Source of the DNA: Promethearchaeota archaeon
GTDB taxonomy: Archaea; Asgardarchaeota; Lokiarchaeia; Sigynarchaeales; SOKP01
Direction of reading: 5' to 3'
Assembly (NCBI GenBank): GCA_016839845.1
Contig: JAEOTL010000353.1
Location: 1 to 8,497 of the forward strand
Length of the DNA stretch: 8,497 nucleotides
The notes under the pieces are model-generated. The model was not told where the DNA came from, ran no database searches, and saw nothing but the letters and a program-made list of their open reading frames with translations. Below, in pieces: positions 1-6,422 of this stretch. The position numbers were made by a program, and so were the translations under genes. The stretch's first letter is position 1. The number at the start of each line of letters is the position of its first letter.

Positions 1-1
1 C

Positions 2-160
2 GATAAAACAAAGGCTTTAAACGATAAATTAAAAGCTATTGAAACCGACAAGAAAAATAAAATCAAGGCAATTCAGAAAGAAATTAATGGCTTTAAAAAG
101 CAATTAATCGCTTTGGAAAAGGAAAAGGCAAGAGAAGCCGCCGCTGAAGCTGAAGATTAA
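2..160 (+). CDS. C-terminal end of a coiled-coil protein (5' truncated)
   Basis: An open frame enters from the left edge and ends at TAA 158-160, leaving 52 residues of the C-terminus. The peptide is almost all Lys, Glu, Ala, Ile and Leu (for example KAIQKEINGFKKQLIALEKE) with heptad-like hydrophobic spacing, and it ends in an Ala/Glu-rich acidic tail (AAAEAED). This is a long charged helix, most likely a coiled coil. The family cannot be named from the tail alone. A T-tract follows within about 25 nt, consistent with the end of a transcription unit. The frame is sound; the function is unknown. Confidence 0.75.
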   Translation, partial: DKTKALNDKLKAIETDKKNKIKAIQKEINGFKKQLIALEKEKAREAAAEAED

Positions 161-179
161 TCCACCTTATTGCATTGTT

Positions 180-202
180 AATTTTTTTTTTATTTTTTTT
201 TT
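180..202 (+). terminator. T-tract terminator after the coiled-coil gene
   Basis: An almost unbroken run of T (two blocks split by single A residues) begins about 20 nt after the stop of the coiled-coil gene. There is no GC-rich hairpin before it. Archaeal RNA polymerase commonly terminates on T-rich non-template tracts without a hairpin, so this is a plausible intrinsic terminator. Confidence 0.6.
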
Positions 203-210
203 AAATATAT
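201..210 (+). promoter_or_regulatory. candidate TATA box for the pcp-like gene
   Basis: TTAAATATAT directly follows the T-tract. Its centre lies about 23-25 nt before the in-frame TTG at 229 but only about 9 nt before the TTG at 214. If this is the TATA box, transcription would begin near 229, which favours a leaderless start at that codon. Inference from position and sequence only. Confidence 0.35.
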
Positions 211-213
211 GTT

Positions 214-780
214 TTGAATGTTTTGGAATTGATAGTTTTAACAGGATTCGAACCATTTGATAATCATTCAAGGAATCTTAGCGAAGAGATTGTAAAATCA
301 TTTTCAAATAAAATTGGAAATCTTCCCGTTGTTAAAAAAATATTACCAGTCAGTTGGAAGAATTGTGTCAAACAATATAGAAAATTAGTTAATAGTTTAA
401 AGTCACTACCTCAATTAGTAGTATTATTGGGAATCCATTCAGATGATTTATATCATATTGAAAAGTATGGATGGAATTTAGCATTCGGCATTGACAACTA
501 TAATTGCTTTAAATGCGGTCCTGTTTTAGCTGCTGTCAAACTTAGAATACCCACATTATTAGATGTAAATAAAATTCAAGCTGATCTTAGAGGATTTATA
601 AAAATTGGATTGTCTCATTACGGGGGATACTTTTTATGCAATTACATTTATTTTTTTGCACTTAAAATAGCAGATCAGCGTTATCCTGTTATTTTTATTC
701 ATATACCCTCAAATGAAAAAATTAATATCGGAATAATAAAGATTGAATTCATCATTAATTCAATAATAATTAAAATGTAA
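214..780 (+). CDS. divergent pyroglutamyl peptidase I-like protein (peptidase C15)
   Basis: 188 residues from TTG 214. The N-terminus carries the family signature LTGFEPF (9-15). The three catalytic residues of pyroglutamyl peptidase I can be placed: Glu83 in HIEKYGWN, Cys142 in GGYFLCNYIYF (family pattern AGxxxCNxxxY) and His163 in VIFIHIPSNE. Enzymes of this family remove N-terminal pyroglutamate from peptides in the cytoplasm. The protein is slightly short (family about 200-215) and lacks the family's RIPDN segment after the Glu motif and the Gly-Gly/Asn-Pro loop after GFEPF, so substrate preference may differ. There is no ATG: ATG 209 hits a stop after one codon. TTG 229 would give MIVLTGFEPF, closer to the usual family N-terminus, and fits the TATA position better. 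The gene is very AT-rich with many Ile and Asn. It converges with the small - strand ORF 19 nt downstream. Confidence 0.75.
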   Translation: MNVLELIVLTGFEPFDNHSRNLSEEIVKSFSNKIGNLPVVKKILPVSWKNCVKQYRKLVNSLKSLPQLVVLLGIHSDDLYHIEKYGWNLAFGIDNYNCFKCGPVLAAVKLRIPTLLDVNKIQADLRGFIKIGLSHYGGYFLCNYIYFFALKIADQRYPVIFIHIPSNEKINIGIIKIEFIINSIIIKM

Positions 781-799
781 TGTGTGTCCCTATTTCGAC

Positions 800-967
800 T
801 CATAGATTAAGAGGAAGTTTTTGACCCTTTTCATTAAGAAGATCCTTAGATAGGCCAGGTTGCATCTTAATTTCGTCATAGAGCCAATTTAGAAGCCGCA
901 TCTTGGAATTATACATTTCCACTTCTACTTCAAAAAGTTCCATTTTATGGTTACCTTCTGTAGTCAT
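800..967 (-). CDS. small 55-residue hypothetical protein
   Basis: ATG at 967 to TGA at 800-802 gives 55 residues starting MTTEGNHKMELFEVEVEMYN and ending KGQKLPLNL. The composition looks coding and soluble: amphipathic, charged, with an LLNWLYDEIK helix in the middle and no stop. I recognise no family. Support for a real gene comes from its upstream region. A TATA-like ATAAATAT sits about 29 nt before the ATG, which would give a leaderless or near-leaderless mRNA, and a 20-bp palindrome sits directly before that box. It is divergent from the radical SAM gene and convergent with the pcp-like gene. It is the only coding candidate in an otherwise empty 374-nt stretch. Confidence 0.55.
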   Translation of the reverse strand: MTTEGNHKMELFEVEVEMYNSKMRLLNWLYDEIKMQPGLSKDLLNEKGQKLPLNL

Positions 968-991
968 TATACTTCATGAGAATCAAATAGA

Positions 992-1000
992 CATATTTAT
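992..1000 (-). promoter_or_regulatory. candidate TATA box for the 55-residue ORF
   Basis: Read on the - strand the sequence is ATAAATATG. Its centre is about 29 nt before the ATG at 967, the usual spacing of an archaeal TATA box for a leaderless transcript. Confidence 0.45.
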
Positions 1001-1003
1001 CTG

Positions 1004-1023
1004 TGTAATATCGGAATATTACA
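1004..1023. promoter_or_regulatory. 20-bp palindrome, candidate operator
   Basis: A perfect inverted repeat: arms TGTAATAT and ATATTACA around the 4-nt centre CGGA. It lies 3 nt upstream of the candidate TATA box of the 55-residue ORF and about 130 nt before the divergent radical SAM gene. The dyad size fits a dimeric helix-turn-helix regulator. At this place it would overlap or touch the BRE, so either TFB/TBP recruitment or repression could be affected. The regulator is not identified in the window. Confidence 0.5.
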
Positions 1024-1120
1024 GGGGGTGATAGATAGCAATAATATTGAGAATTAATAAGGAACCCACGAAGAAAAAATAATCGATAATCATTATTCGT
1101 ATAAAATATCTATTTAAACT

Positions 1121-1130
1121 TATTTTTAAA
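1121..1130 (+). promoter_or_regulatory. candidate TATA box for the radical SAM gene
   Basis: TATTTTTAAA is centred about 29 nt before the ATG at 1155. A second candidate, TATTTAAA at 1111-1118, lies 10 nt further upstream. The whole region is AT-rich, so the exact element is uncertain. Confidence 0.35.
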
Positions 1131-1154
1131 GTATCTATTCTTATTAAATTAATA

Positions 1155-2072
1155 ATGGGTTTATTTAAATTTTCAAATATAATCAAATTTGCCTCAATGG
1201 GACCAACTTTTTTACAGTCCTTCGTAAGAAAAGTTCCATTCTATGTGAATTTTGATTTAACATGGCAATGTAACTTGAATTGCGCACATTGCTATTTTAT
1301 GTCATCAACATCAGAATTGAAAAACAAAAGAACAGAATTATCAAGGGAAAAATGGGTTGAGATTTTTAAATACCATAGAAACTTAGGAACAAAAATAGCT
1401 GTTTTAACTGGTGGGGAACCTACTTTAAGAATGGATGTTATAAAAGAAGCGATAAAAATATTCCCTACAGTTCAAGTTGTATCAAATGGAATAATAAAAT
1501 TACCCCGATTTGATGGATTTAAACAACCAATGTACTGGGTGAGCTTAGATGGTACTAAAGAAACTCACAATAAGATAAGAGGTGCAAAGATTTTTGATAA
1601 AGTCATACAAACTGTTCGGGAAAGCAAAGCGGTTGTTTCAGCAGCTATCCATGCATTAAATTATGAAGAGATCGAAGATATTGCTAAGATCGCTTATGAT
1701 AATGGCGCTTCTGGATTGGTTTTTTTATTGCATACTAGTTATCCTGACGATCCACTATTGTTAAAAGGAGACATATTAAGGAAGGCAATAAAGAATATAT
1801 TAAAAGTAATGCGTGAATATGGAAATTTTATTTTTTATTCAAGAAAAATGTTAGAATTGTACCTAACAAAAGAATTTGTACCACATTGTATATTTAAAAC
1901 GGGTCAAATAAAAAGCTTCTATCCAGATGGTACGCAAAAATTTTGTGTTATGGGAAATTCACCCTTATTATGTAAAAACTGCGGTTGTGTAGTACCCATT
2001 GTTGCTTACGCTCTGTTTAGAAAATTTGATGCTGGTACAGTTGACAAATCAAGAAAGTTATTTAATCTTTAA
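1155..2072 (+). CDS. radical SAM protein with C-terminal cysteine cluster
   Basis: 305 residues from ATG 1155. The core radical SAM motif CxxxCxxC is CNLNCAHC (Cys39, Cys43, Cys46), which ligates the 4Fe-4S cluster that cleaves S-adenosylmethionine. The SAM-binding motif GGEP is at 86-89, followed by VVSNG (108-112) and VSLDGTKETHNKIRG (129-143), the usual strands of the partial TIM barrel. The C-terminus has five more cysteines: Cys245, Cys264 (FCVMG) and the tight group Cys273, Cys276, Cys278 (CKNCGC followed by VVP). This arrangement resembles SPASM/twitch-type auxiliary-cluster domains and probably binds a second Fe-S cluster. The substrate is not evident. No precursor peptide or methyltransferase is adjacent, although the small divergent ORF at 800-967 could be tested as one. 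The flavodoxin at 3170 could supply electrons (inference). Confidence 0.88.
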   Translation: MGLFKFSNIIKFASMGPTFLQSFVRKVPFYVNFDLTWQCNLNCAHCYFMSSTSELKNKRTELSREKWVEIFKYHRNLGTKIAVLTGGEPTLRMDVIKEAIKIFPTVQVVSNGIIKLPRFDGFKQPMYWVSLDGTKETHNKIRGAKIFDKVIQTVRESKAVVSAAIHALNYEEIEDIAKIAYDNGASGLVFLLHTSYPDDPLLLKGDILRKAIKNILKVMREYGNFIFYSRKMLELYLTKEFVPHCIFKTGQIKSFYPDGTQKFCVMGNSPLLCKNCGCVVPIVAYALFRKFDAGTVDKSRKLFNL

Positions 2073-2151
2073 TAATAAATAATTGTACCAGAACCAGAAC
2101 TACTAGGTCTGATTTTATTATAACTAAAAAACAAAAAAATTGTTTAAGGTT

Positions 2152-2166
2152 GCTTAATAATTAAGC
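2152..2166. promoter_or_regulatory. 15-bp perfect palindrome ahead of the TatD-family gene
   Basis: GCTTAAT and ATTAAGC flank a single A. The repeat ends 31 nt before the ATG at 2198, and its AT-rich centre could itself serve as the TATA element. A regulator binding here would compete with TBP. It could instead be chance in AT-rich DNA, but the GC base pairs at both ends make the dyad more convincing. Confidence 0.4.
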
Positions 2167-2197
2167 TCATAATACTCCTTAGTTCGAAGTCATTGTT

Positions 2198-3106
2198 ATG
2201 TTATCAAAATCATATGTACCAAAACCAGAAGATAATTTAAAATTTATAGATGTTCATTGTCATTTACCCTTCCCCCGACCAAAAAATGATCGTTTGCCTT
2301 CAAATGAAGAACAATTCGTAGAATATTTTAAAAAGGGTGGTTTGTACTTGATTACTAGCACAATCGATAAATCGACCTTAAACCAAACATTAGACTTTGC
2401 GACAAAACATAATGATAATTTTGGCTTTACATGTGGTTTTGCACCTCAAACGGTAACGTATACACCGAAGCATAAGTATGATCTGGAATGGGTAGAATGG
2501 GTAAGATTTGTCAAGAACAATCAAGATAAATATCTCGCAATAGGAGAAGTAGGATTAGATTTTCATCATGCAAGAACATTGGATAAAAGAAATCACCAAG
2601 TACGAGTACTTAAGCAAATATTTGAATTGACAAAGGAATTTAATAAACCTTATGTTCTACATGTCAGAAATGCGGCAGCTCATGAAATCGATCGCGAAAA
2701 TCCAAAGCATAGATATAATAAGCAAGACGGAGCTAACAAAGAAGTTTTGAATATATTAAATGAATTTTCCATTTCACCGAAGAAAGTTCTATGGCATTGC
2801 TTTTCTGGGCCAGAGGAATATGGCAGACTTCTACCCGGTAAAGGGTATATGTTATCAGTTCCAAGTTCTTCTTATGGTTTTGATCGGTGGAGTAAGGTGA
2901 CTAAAAATTCCCCATTAACATCATTGGTCACAGAAACGGATTCTTATTATCAGCATCCGTTTAAGAGGGGGCCGATAAATACTCCTTCAAATGTAAGATA
3001 TTCGATTGCCGCGATCGCCCATTCCCACAATGTTTCGCAGAAGTTAGTGAGTAATACCACGATAAAGAATGCAATTGAATTTTTTAGTTTACCGATTACC
3101 CAATGA
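2198..3106 (+). CDS. TatD-family metal-dependent hydrolase
   Basis: 302 residues from ATG 2198. It carries all metal ligands expected of the TatD branch of the amidohydrolase superfamily: HxH in FIDVHCHLP (His20, His22), Glu117 in AIGEVGLDFH, His155 in PYVLHVRNAA, His200 in WHCFSGP and Asp248 in VTETDSYY. TatD enzymes are cytoplasmic Mg-dependent 3'-5' exonucleases/DNases linked to DNA repair and turnover; some relatives act on D-aminoacyl-tRNA or on small esters. The protein is longer than typical TatD (about 260). Extra length comes from a 15-residue N-terminal lead and from the segment 160-185 (AAHEIDRENPKHRYNKQDGA) after the fourth ligand. No SD motif is visible before the ATG. The gap to the flavodoxin is 63 nt. 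Confidence 0.85.
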   Translation: MLSKSYVPKPEDNLKFIDVHCHLPFPRPKNDRLPSNEEQFVEYFKKGGLYLITSTIDKSTLNQTLDFATKHNDNFGFTCGFAPQTVTYTPKHKYDLEWVEWVRFVKNNQDKYLAIGEVGLDFHHARTLDKRNHQVRVLKQIFELTKEFNKPYVLHVRNAAAHEIDRENPKHRYNKQDGANKEVLNILNEFSISPKKVLWHCFSGPEEYGRLLPGKGYMLSVPSSSYGFDRWSKVTKNSPLTSLVTETDSYYQHPFKRGPINTPSNVRYSIAAIAHSHNVSQKLVSNTTIKNAIEFFSLPITQ

Positions 3107-3116
3107 TAAAATCACC

Positions 3117-3123
3117 TTTAAAA
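3117..3123 (+). promoter_or_regulatory. candidate TATA box for the flavodoxin gene
   Basis: TTTAAAA is centred 50 nt before the ATC at 3170. A transcript starting about 25 nt downstream would carry a short leader holding the SD motif at 3156-3162. Another AT-rich element, CTATAAAA at 3144-3151, would place the start too late to include that SD. Confidence 0.3.
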
Positions 3124-3155
3124 TCAACTCTATATTCTTTATACTATAAAATGTT

Positions 3156-3162
3156 AAGGTGA
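3156..3162 (+). promoter_or_regulatory. ribosome binding site deciding an ATC start
   Basis: AAGGTGA matches the archaeal anti-SD end of 16S rRNA. It lies 7 nt before the ATC codon at 3170, standard spacing, and no ATG, GTG or TTG lies in the downstream frame until 3296. This site is the main sequence evidence that translation begins at ATC 3170. Confidence 0.6.
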
Positions 3163-3169
3163 ACTAAAA

Positions 3170-3682
3170 ATCAAAATATTAGTAACTTATTTTTCTCAAA
3201 CTGGTAATACTGAAAAAATTGCTAACAGTATCTATGAAGGGTGTGCTGACGAAGATGCAGAAATAAAACCAATTAAGGAAGTTGACCCTTCGAACTTGGG
3301 TAAATATGATCTTTTATTTTTGGGATCAGGGATCTATGCAAGCCGTGTAAATAAAGCACTTTCTGATTTAATAGAATCAGCTCCAGATTTACCTTCAAAT
3401 ATTGCATTTTTCTGTACTCACGCAAGTAAAGTAGGCTATCAAGATGGTTTTAAAGTTGTAAAACAAAAAATTGGGGAATCCTCCACTGTTCTTGCCGAAT
3501 TTGATTGTTGTGGGGAAAGTCTCGGGATCCCTGAAGCAATGCGCAAATCCATGTTAGAGAGATTACCTCCTGAAAAACGTAAAGAGGCTGAAGAACATAA
3601 CTTATGGCTAAAGGGACGCCCTAGTGAAGAAGAATTTCAAAAAGCAAAGGATTTCGCTCAAACTATTTTAAAGAATCTTTAA
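3170..3682 (+). CDS. flavodoxin family protein, apparent ATC start codon
   Basis: 170 residues if read from ATC 3170. The N-terminus reads (M)KILVTYFSQTGNTEKIANSI, a textbook flavodoxin first strand with the FMN phosphate-binding loop SQTGNT. It is followed by LLFLGSGIYASRVNK (loop with an aromatic residue that can stack on FMN) and IAFFCTHASKVG (third FMN contact region). The C-terminal part (FDCCGESLGIPEAM, then a charged helical stretch) resembles archaeal flavodoxin-fold proteins. It is a one-electron/two-electron carrier in the cytoplasm. The frame has a stop at 3155-3157 and no ATG, GTG or TTG from there until TTG 3296. Starting at 3296 would remove the phosphate loop, so that start is very unlikely. 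The SD at 3156-3162 points to ATC 3170. A sequencing error changing ATG to ATC is possible. It lies downstream of the radical SAM and TatD genes and could reduce the former's cluster (inference). Confidence 0.82.
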   Translation: MKILVTYFSQTGNTEKIANSIYEGCADEDAEIKPIKEVDPSNLGKYDLLFLGSGIYASRVNKALSDLIESAPDLPSNIAFFCTHASKVGYQDGFKVVKQKIGESSTVLAEFDCCGESLGIPEAMRKSMLERLPPEKRKEAEEHNLWLKGRPSEEEFQKAKDFAQTILKNL

Positions 3683-3690
3683 GCATTTAT

Positions 3691-3708
3691 CTTCTCTTTT
3701 TTTTTATT
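3691..3708 (+). terminator. T-tract terminator after the flavodoxin gene
   Basis: A pyrimidine-rich stretch leading into nine consecutive T residues begins 9 nt after the flavodoxin stop codon. No stem-loop precedes it; this is the usual form of an archaeal intrinsic terminator. Confidence 0.55.
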
Positions 3709-3799
3709 AAGAAAATATCAATGATTAGTCTAAATTTTATTTAAATAATAACAAGAATTCTTCCCATTATCTAACTAAAATACTTTATGCGTGTAAAAA

Positions 3800-4900
3800 A
3801 TGAGAAAAGATTTTAAAATAATTATTATTGCTGTTGCCGTACTTCTTGTCGGTGGGGGCACGATTTTTGGGACTATAGTATTCCTCACTTGGGGTGAATA
3901 TAATTTTTCAGACACATACCTTTACGATCCTGGTGTTCCATCACCAATAGAAGATGTTAGCTTTTCATGTGATGTTGGGGCAATTTCAATTCATTATAAT
4001 ACTACACCAACCGACAATGTAGTTAAAATTGACCTTACCATTTCTGTTAACGGGGGATTTGTCGAGGGTAAAACATTTTCAGATTTTTTCCAACCAATAA
4101 TTTGGGAAAATGTGAGTGTACCTGTAATTAATTTTGAGCTCCATAATAAACCAACAGCAATCTTCTTATTTGGGCTATTTCGTAACATTCAAATTGATGT
4201 AACTCTTAGAACGGATGTGGGTTATAATATTGACGCCTACACTGCTACTGGTTCAGTCAATTTAGACGCTTCCACAGGTGTAGTTCTCAATGATACTAGT
4301 TTGTCTTCATCAACCGGATCCGTTGCATTAAATGCAGATGAGGATGCAGCATTCCTTGGTGATACTTATTTAGGAACAAGTACTGGAAGCGTTAGTATTT
4401 TTGCTGATAATAATACATTTTCTAATGGAATATATGCTTCAACATCAACGGGATCAGCCACTTTGAACTTTACGAATTGTATAATGGGAGACGATCTTTA
4501 CTGTTCAGTCTCTACAGGTTCTATTGGACTAAAGAGTTATAATATGCTTTACACTCAAGATGCAGGGTGGAATGTCGGGACATCCACGGGAAGCGTTGAT
4601 GTAGAAATCTATCAGAGTATTAATATGGGTGCGAATGTGATAGGGACAATAGGTTCCTCAACGGGAGGTGTTGATATTGTATATACAGACAAATTATCCA
4701 CTGTGGGTGCTGAGTTTGATTGTGGGACAAGTACTGGTTCTGTTACATATTTATCATCCGGTTCTGGAGGTTTCAGCTGGATAGGAGATTCTAATGATAA
4801 AGTAATAACCTCTGATGACTATGGTGCCTCTACATTTAGATATACATTTACTGTGAGTACATCAACTGGAAGTATTGAAGTAATTGGGGAAAGTTTATAG
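3800..4900 (+). CDS. membrane-anchored surface protein with STGS beta-repeats
   Basis: 366 residues from ATG 3800. A short basic N-terminus (MRKDFK) precedes one hydrophobic segment at about 7-29 (IIIIAVAVLLVGGGTIFGTIV), a signal anchor that should place the rest outside the cell. Residues about 50-145 form a beta-rich leading domain. From 148 to the end, the motif (S/T)STGS(V/I) recurs about every 22-25 residues, at roughly 148, 170, 193, 215, 237, 261, 286, 310 and 354, with alternating hydrophobic residues after each. One turn near 333 seems degenerate. This pattern predicts a right-handed beta-helix/solenoid, similar in style to the DUF4097/putative adhesin repeat families. Several Asn-X-Ser/Thr sequons (for example NTT at 67, NVS at 104, NDT at 164) fit an extracellular glycoprotein. 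Function unknown; adhesion or surface-layer association is inference. Confidence 0.8.
   Translation: MRKDFKIIIIAVAVLLVGGGTIFGTIVFLTWGEYNFSDTYLYDPGVPSPIEDVSFSCDVGAISIHYNTTPTDNVVKIDLTISVNGGFVEGKTFSDFFQPIIWENVSVPVINFELHNKPTAIFLFGLFRNIQIDVTLRTDVGYNIDAYTATGSVNLDASTGVVLNDTSLSSSTGSVALNADEDAAFLGDTYLGTSTGSVSIFADNNTFSNGIYASTSTGSATLNFTNCIMGDDLYCSVSTGSIGLKSYNMLYTQDAGWNVGTSTGSVDVEIYQSINMGANVIGTIGSSTGGVDIVYTDKLSTVGAEFDCGTSTGSVTYLSSGSGGFSWIGDSNDKVITSDDYGASTFRYTFTVSTSTGSIEVIGESL
4241..4873 (+). repeat. about nine STGS-type protein repeats of 22-25 codons
   Basis: The repeat is clear at protein level but diverged in DNA: the same Ser-Thr-Gly-Ser core is encoded by different Ser, Thr and Gly codons in nearly every copy. 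This suggests old duplications held by selection on structure, not recent slippage. Spacing between cores is 22, 23, 22, 22, 24, 25, 24 and then 44 residues; the last is about two turns. Confidence 0.75.
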
Positions 4901-4916
4901 TTTTAACCAATCTAAA

Positions 4917-4940
4917 TTTATTTTTTATTTATTTTTTTTT
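4917..4940 (+). terminator. T-tract terminator after the STGS-repeat gene
   Basis: Starting about 17 nt after the TAG at 4898-4900, 24 nt are almost all T with a few A. It lies in the 41-nt gap between two convergent genes and would end the + strand transcript just before the stop codon of the FAD oxidase gene. Confidence 0.6.
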
Positions 4941-4941
4941 C

Positions 4942-6366
4942 TTAGGTATTCCATCTTCCTGGATTAAAAATGTTATTGGGATCCATGCATGTTTTAATTT
5001 TTTCAAATAATTTAAGCCACCCAGGGTTAATTTTAGTGCGTAATTTTGCTGTAATCCATGAAGGTGTTTTATAGGGAATACATCCTAGATCTATACAAAC
5101 ATCTGCTATTTCTTCAAGGCATTTTACTATTTTTTCTTGGTCAGTAAACTTTTTGAATCTAAAAATGGGTCTAAAAATGCCATAATGACCACCTTTCATG
5201 ATTTTAATGTAATTAAAAGGAGGGATATCATGCTTATGGTATAACTCATCAGTTTTTTCTATTAATTCTTCAAATTTATGGGAGGGTGCATACGCTCCAA
5301 ACCACGTAAGACCACTGTATTCATGAAGGGAAAGAATTTGGGAGGGTAAATCAAATATATTCCTTGCTTTTAAATTGAATAATTTGGAGAATTCATTATA
5401 ATTAATCAGGTGAATGTTAGTTCCGTCGTTGTTTAGTTTTTCAATAATATCTTCTAAAATTTCTAATTTTGCTTCCATTTGTTTTTCTGTTTTAGCTGAC
5501 ATTGGTATTACAGCAGTATACGGAGGTTCTCCGGGATATCTCTTTGGCTCAGGAATCCCTACTTCCATTTTTGCAACTTCAACTGAAAAAGCTGCGACAT
5601 CATTTATAATATCTGCTCTTCCTATTTCTCTTAAAAAAGGACCTAAGTCAGTCAATCCAAAAAATAACGCAAGTTGAGGATTTTCTATAGGTTCTTTTGG
5701 CCAAAGTTGCACGGCACATTTAGTCACTAGCCCGGTCATTCCTTGAAAGTTCACAAATAATCCTAGTAAATCGGGCATAGGGTAACGCGACCACCAGCTA
5801 TCAGGATCTGCTCCTTCTACCCCATAAAAGCATGATCCAATTCGAGCGACATCCCCATCTGATGTAATGACTTCCACACCATTGATACTATCCGCCATCG
5901 ACCCAATTTTTGCGCCTAAATTTGTCATACCGCTTAAAAGAGCGTTTCCAACTACACCTGAGTATGGAGGGGCATTAGGATATGAATATCGAAGATCAGG
6001 ATAGTTCATATCTAGATGTTTTTTTAACTGCCCAAAAGTTACTCCTGGTTCTAAAATAGCATACATCATGGTCTTATTTACATGAAGAATTTTATTCATC
6101 CTCTTCCCAAAATCTACGATTATTCCCCCGTAATCTGGAATAGTTAAACCTCCAACATTATTCCCAGTAGCGTAGGGTACAATTGGTATGGCATACTGGT
6201 TACAAAATTGCACTAGTTTAACAATTTGTTCAACATTTTCAGGAATCACGATAAAGTCAGGCATGTGAGGTTCGTTTTCAGTCATATCATATGAATAAGG
6301 ATATCTATCCACCTGTTTGTCAGATACATTCATTCTACCGAATATTTCTGTTAATTTAGAATGCAC
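4942..6366 (-). CDS. FAD-binding oxidase/dehydrogenase (VAO/GlcD type)
   Basis: 474 residues from GTG 6366. The N-terminal half is an FAD-binding domain of the vanillyl-alcohol oxidase/PCMH fold: PDFIVIPENVEQIVKLVQFC (36-55), then PYATGNNVGG (64-73), the flavin pyrophosphate loop, then GGIIVDFGKRMNKIL, EPGVTFGQL (106-113), SGVVGNALLSG (136-146) and SDGDVARIG. The C-terminal half is the oxidase cap, ending in MDPNNIFNPGRW (461-472), the common closing motif of this family. The segment GGHYGIFRPIF (392-402) recalls 4-cresol dehydrogenase/VAO-type enzymes more than glycolate oxidase. It probably oxidises an alcohol, hydroxy acid or phenol; the substrate is unknown. The gene lies 64 nt after the SCP2-like gene. 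Weak SD AAGGT precedes the GTG. An open in-frame extension leads back to a much stronger SD (see ATA finding), so the true protein may have 17 more residues. Confidence 0.83.
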   Translation of the reverse strand: MHSKLTEIFGRMNVSDKQVDRYPYSYDMTENEPHMPDFIVIPENVEQIVKLVQFCNQYAIPIVPYATGNNVGGLTIPDYGGIIVDFGKRMNKILHVNKTMMYAILEPGVTFGQLKKHLDMNYPDLRYSYPNAPPYSGVVGNALLSGMTNLGAKIGSMADSINGVEVITSDGDVARIGSCFYGVEGADPDSWWSRYPMPDLLGLFVNFQGMTGLVTKCAVQLWPKEPIENPQLALFFGLTDLGPFLREIGRADIINDVAAFSVEVAKMEVGIPEPKRYPGEPPYTAVIPMSAKTEKQMEAKLEILEDIIEKLNNDGTNIHLINYNEFSKLFNLKARNIFDLPSQILSLHEYSGLTWFGAYAPSHKFEELIEKTDELYHKHDIPPFNYIKIMKGGHYGIFRPIFRFKKFTDQEKIVKCLEEIADVCIDLGCIPYKTPSWITAKLRTKINPGWLKLFEKIKTCMDPNNIFNPGRWNT

Positions 6367-6422
6367 GTCTACCTTAGATATCTTCTTATAAATATTCCTT
6401 TCTTCTAATTTTGCTATATCTT

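Noticed and set aside
1078..1099. AATAAT...ATTATT inverted repeat ahead of the radical SAM gene
   Set aside because: Arms are six A/T base pairs only; easily expected by chance in this AT-rich gap.
2084..2101. Short direct repeat (ACCAGA-ACCAGA) after the radical SAM gene
   Set aside because: Only two 6-nt units; no array, no spacers, not a CRISPR or IS end.
3151..3162. ATG at 3151 as start or as sign of a frameshift in the flavodoxin
   Set aside because: It reads only three codons before TGA, and the flavodoxin frame is continuous from 3158, so no frameshift is needed.
3296..3682. Flavodoxin starting at TTG 3296
   Set aside because: It would drop the first beta strand and the FMN phosphate loop, both of which are intact and in frame upstream.
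3994..4188. 64-codon open frame on the - strand inside the STGS-repeat gene
   Set aside because: It is antisense to a well-supported gene, with no family features and no upstream signals; a frame shadow.
5414..5677. 87-codon + strand frame opposite the FAD oxidase gene
   Set aside because: Ser/Ile-rich composition typical of an antisense shadow; the - strand frame has clear FAD-binding motifs.
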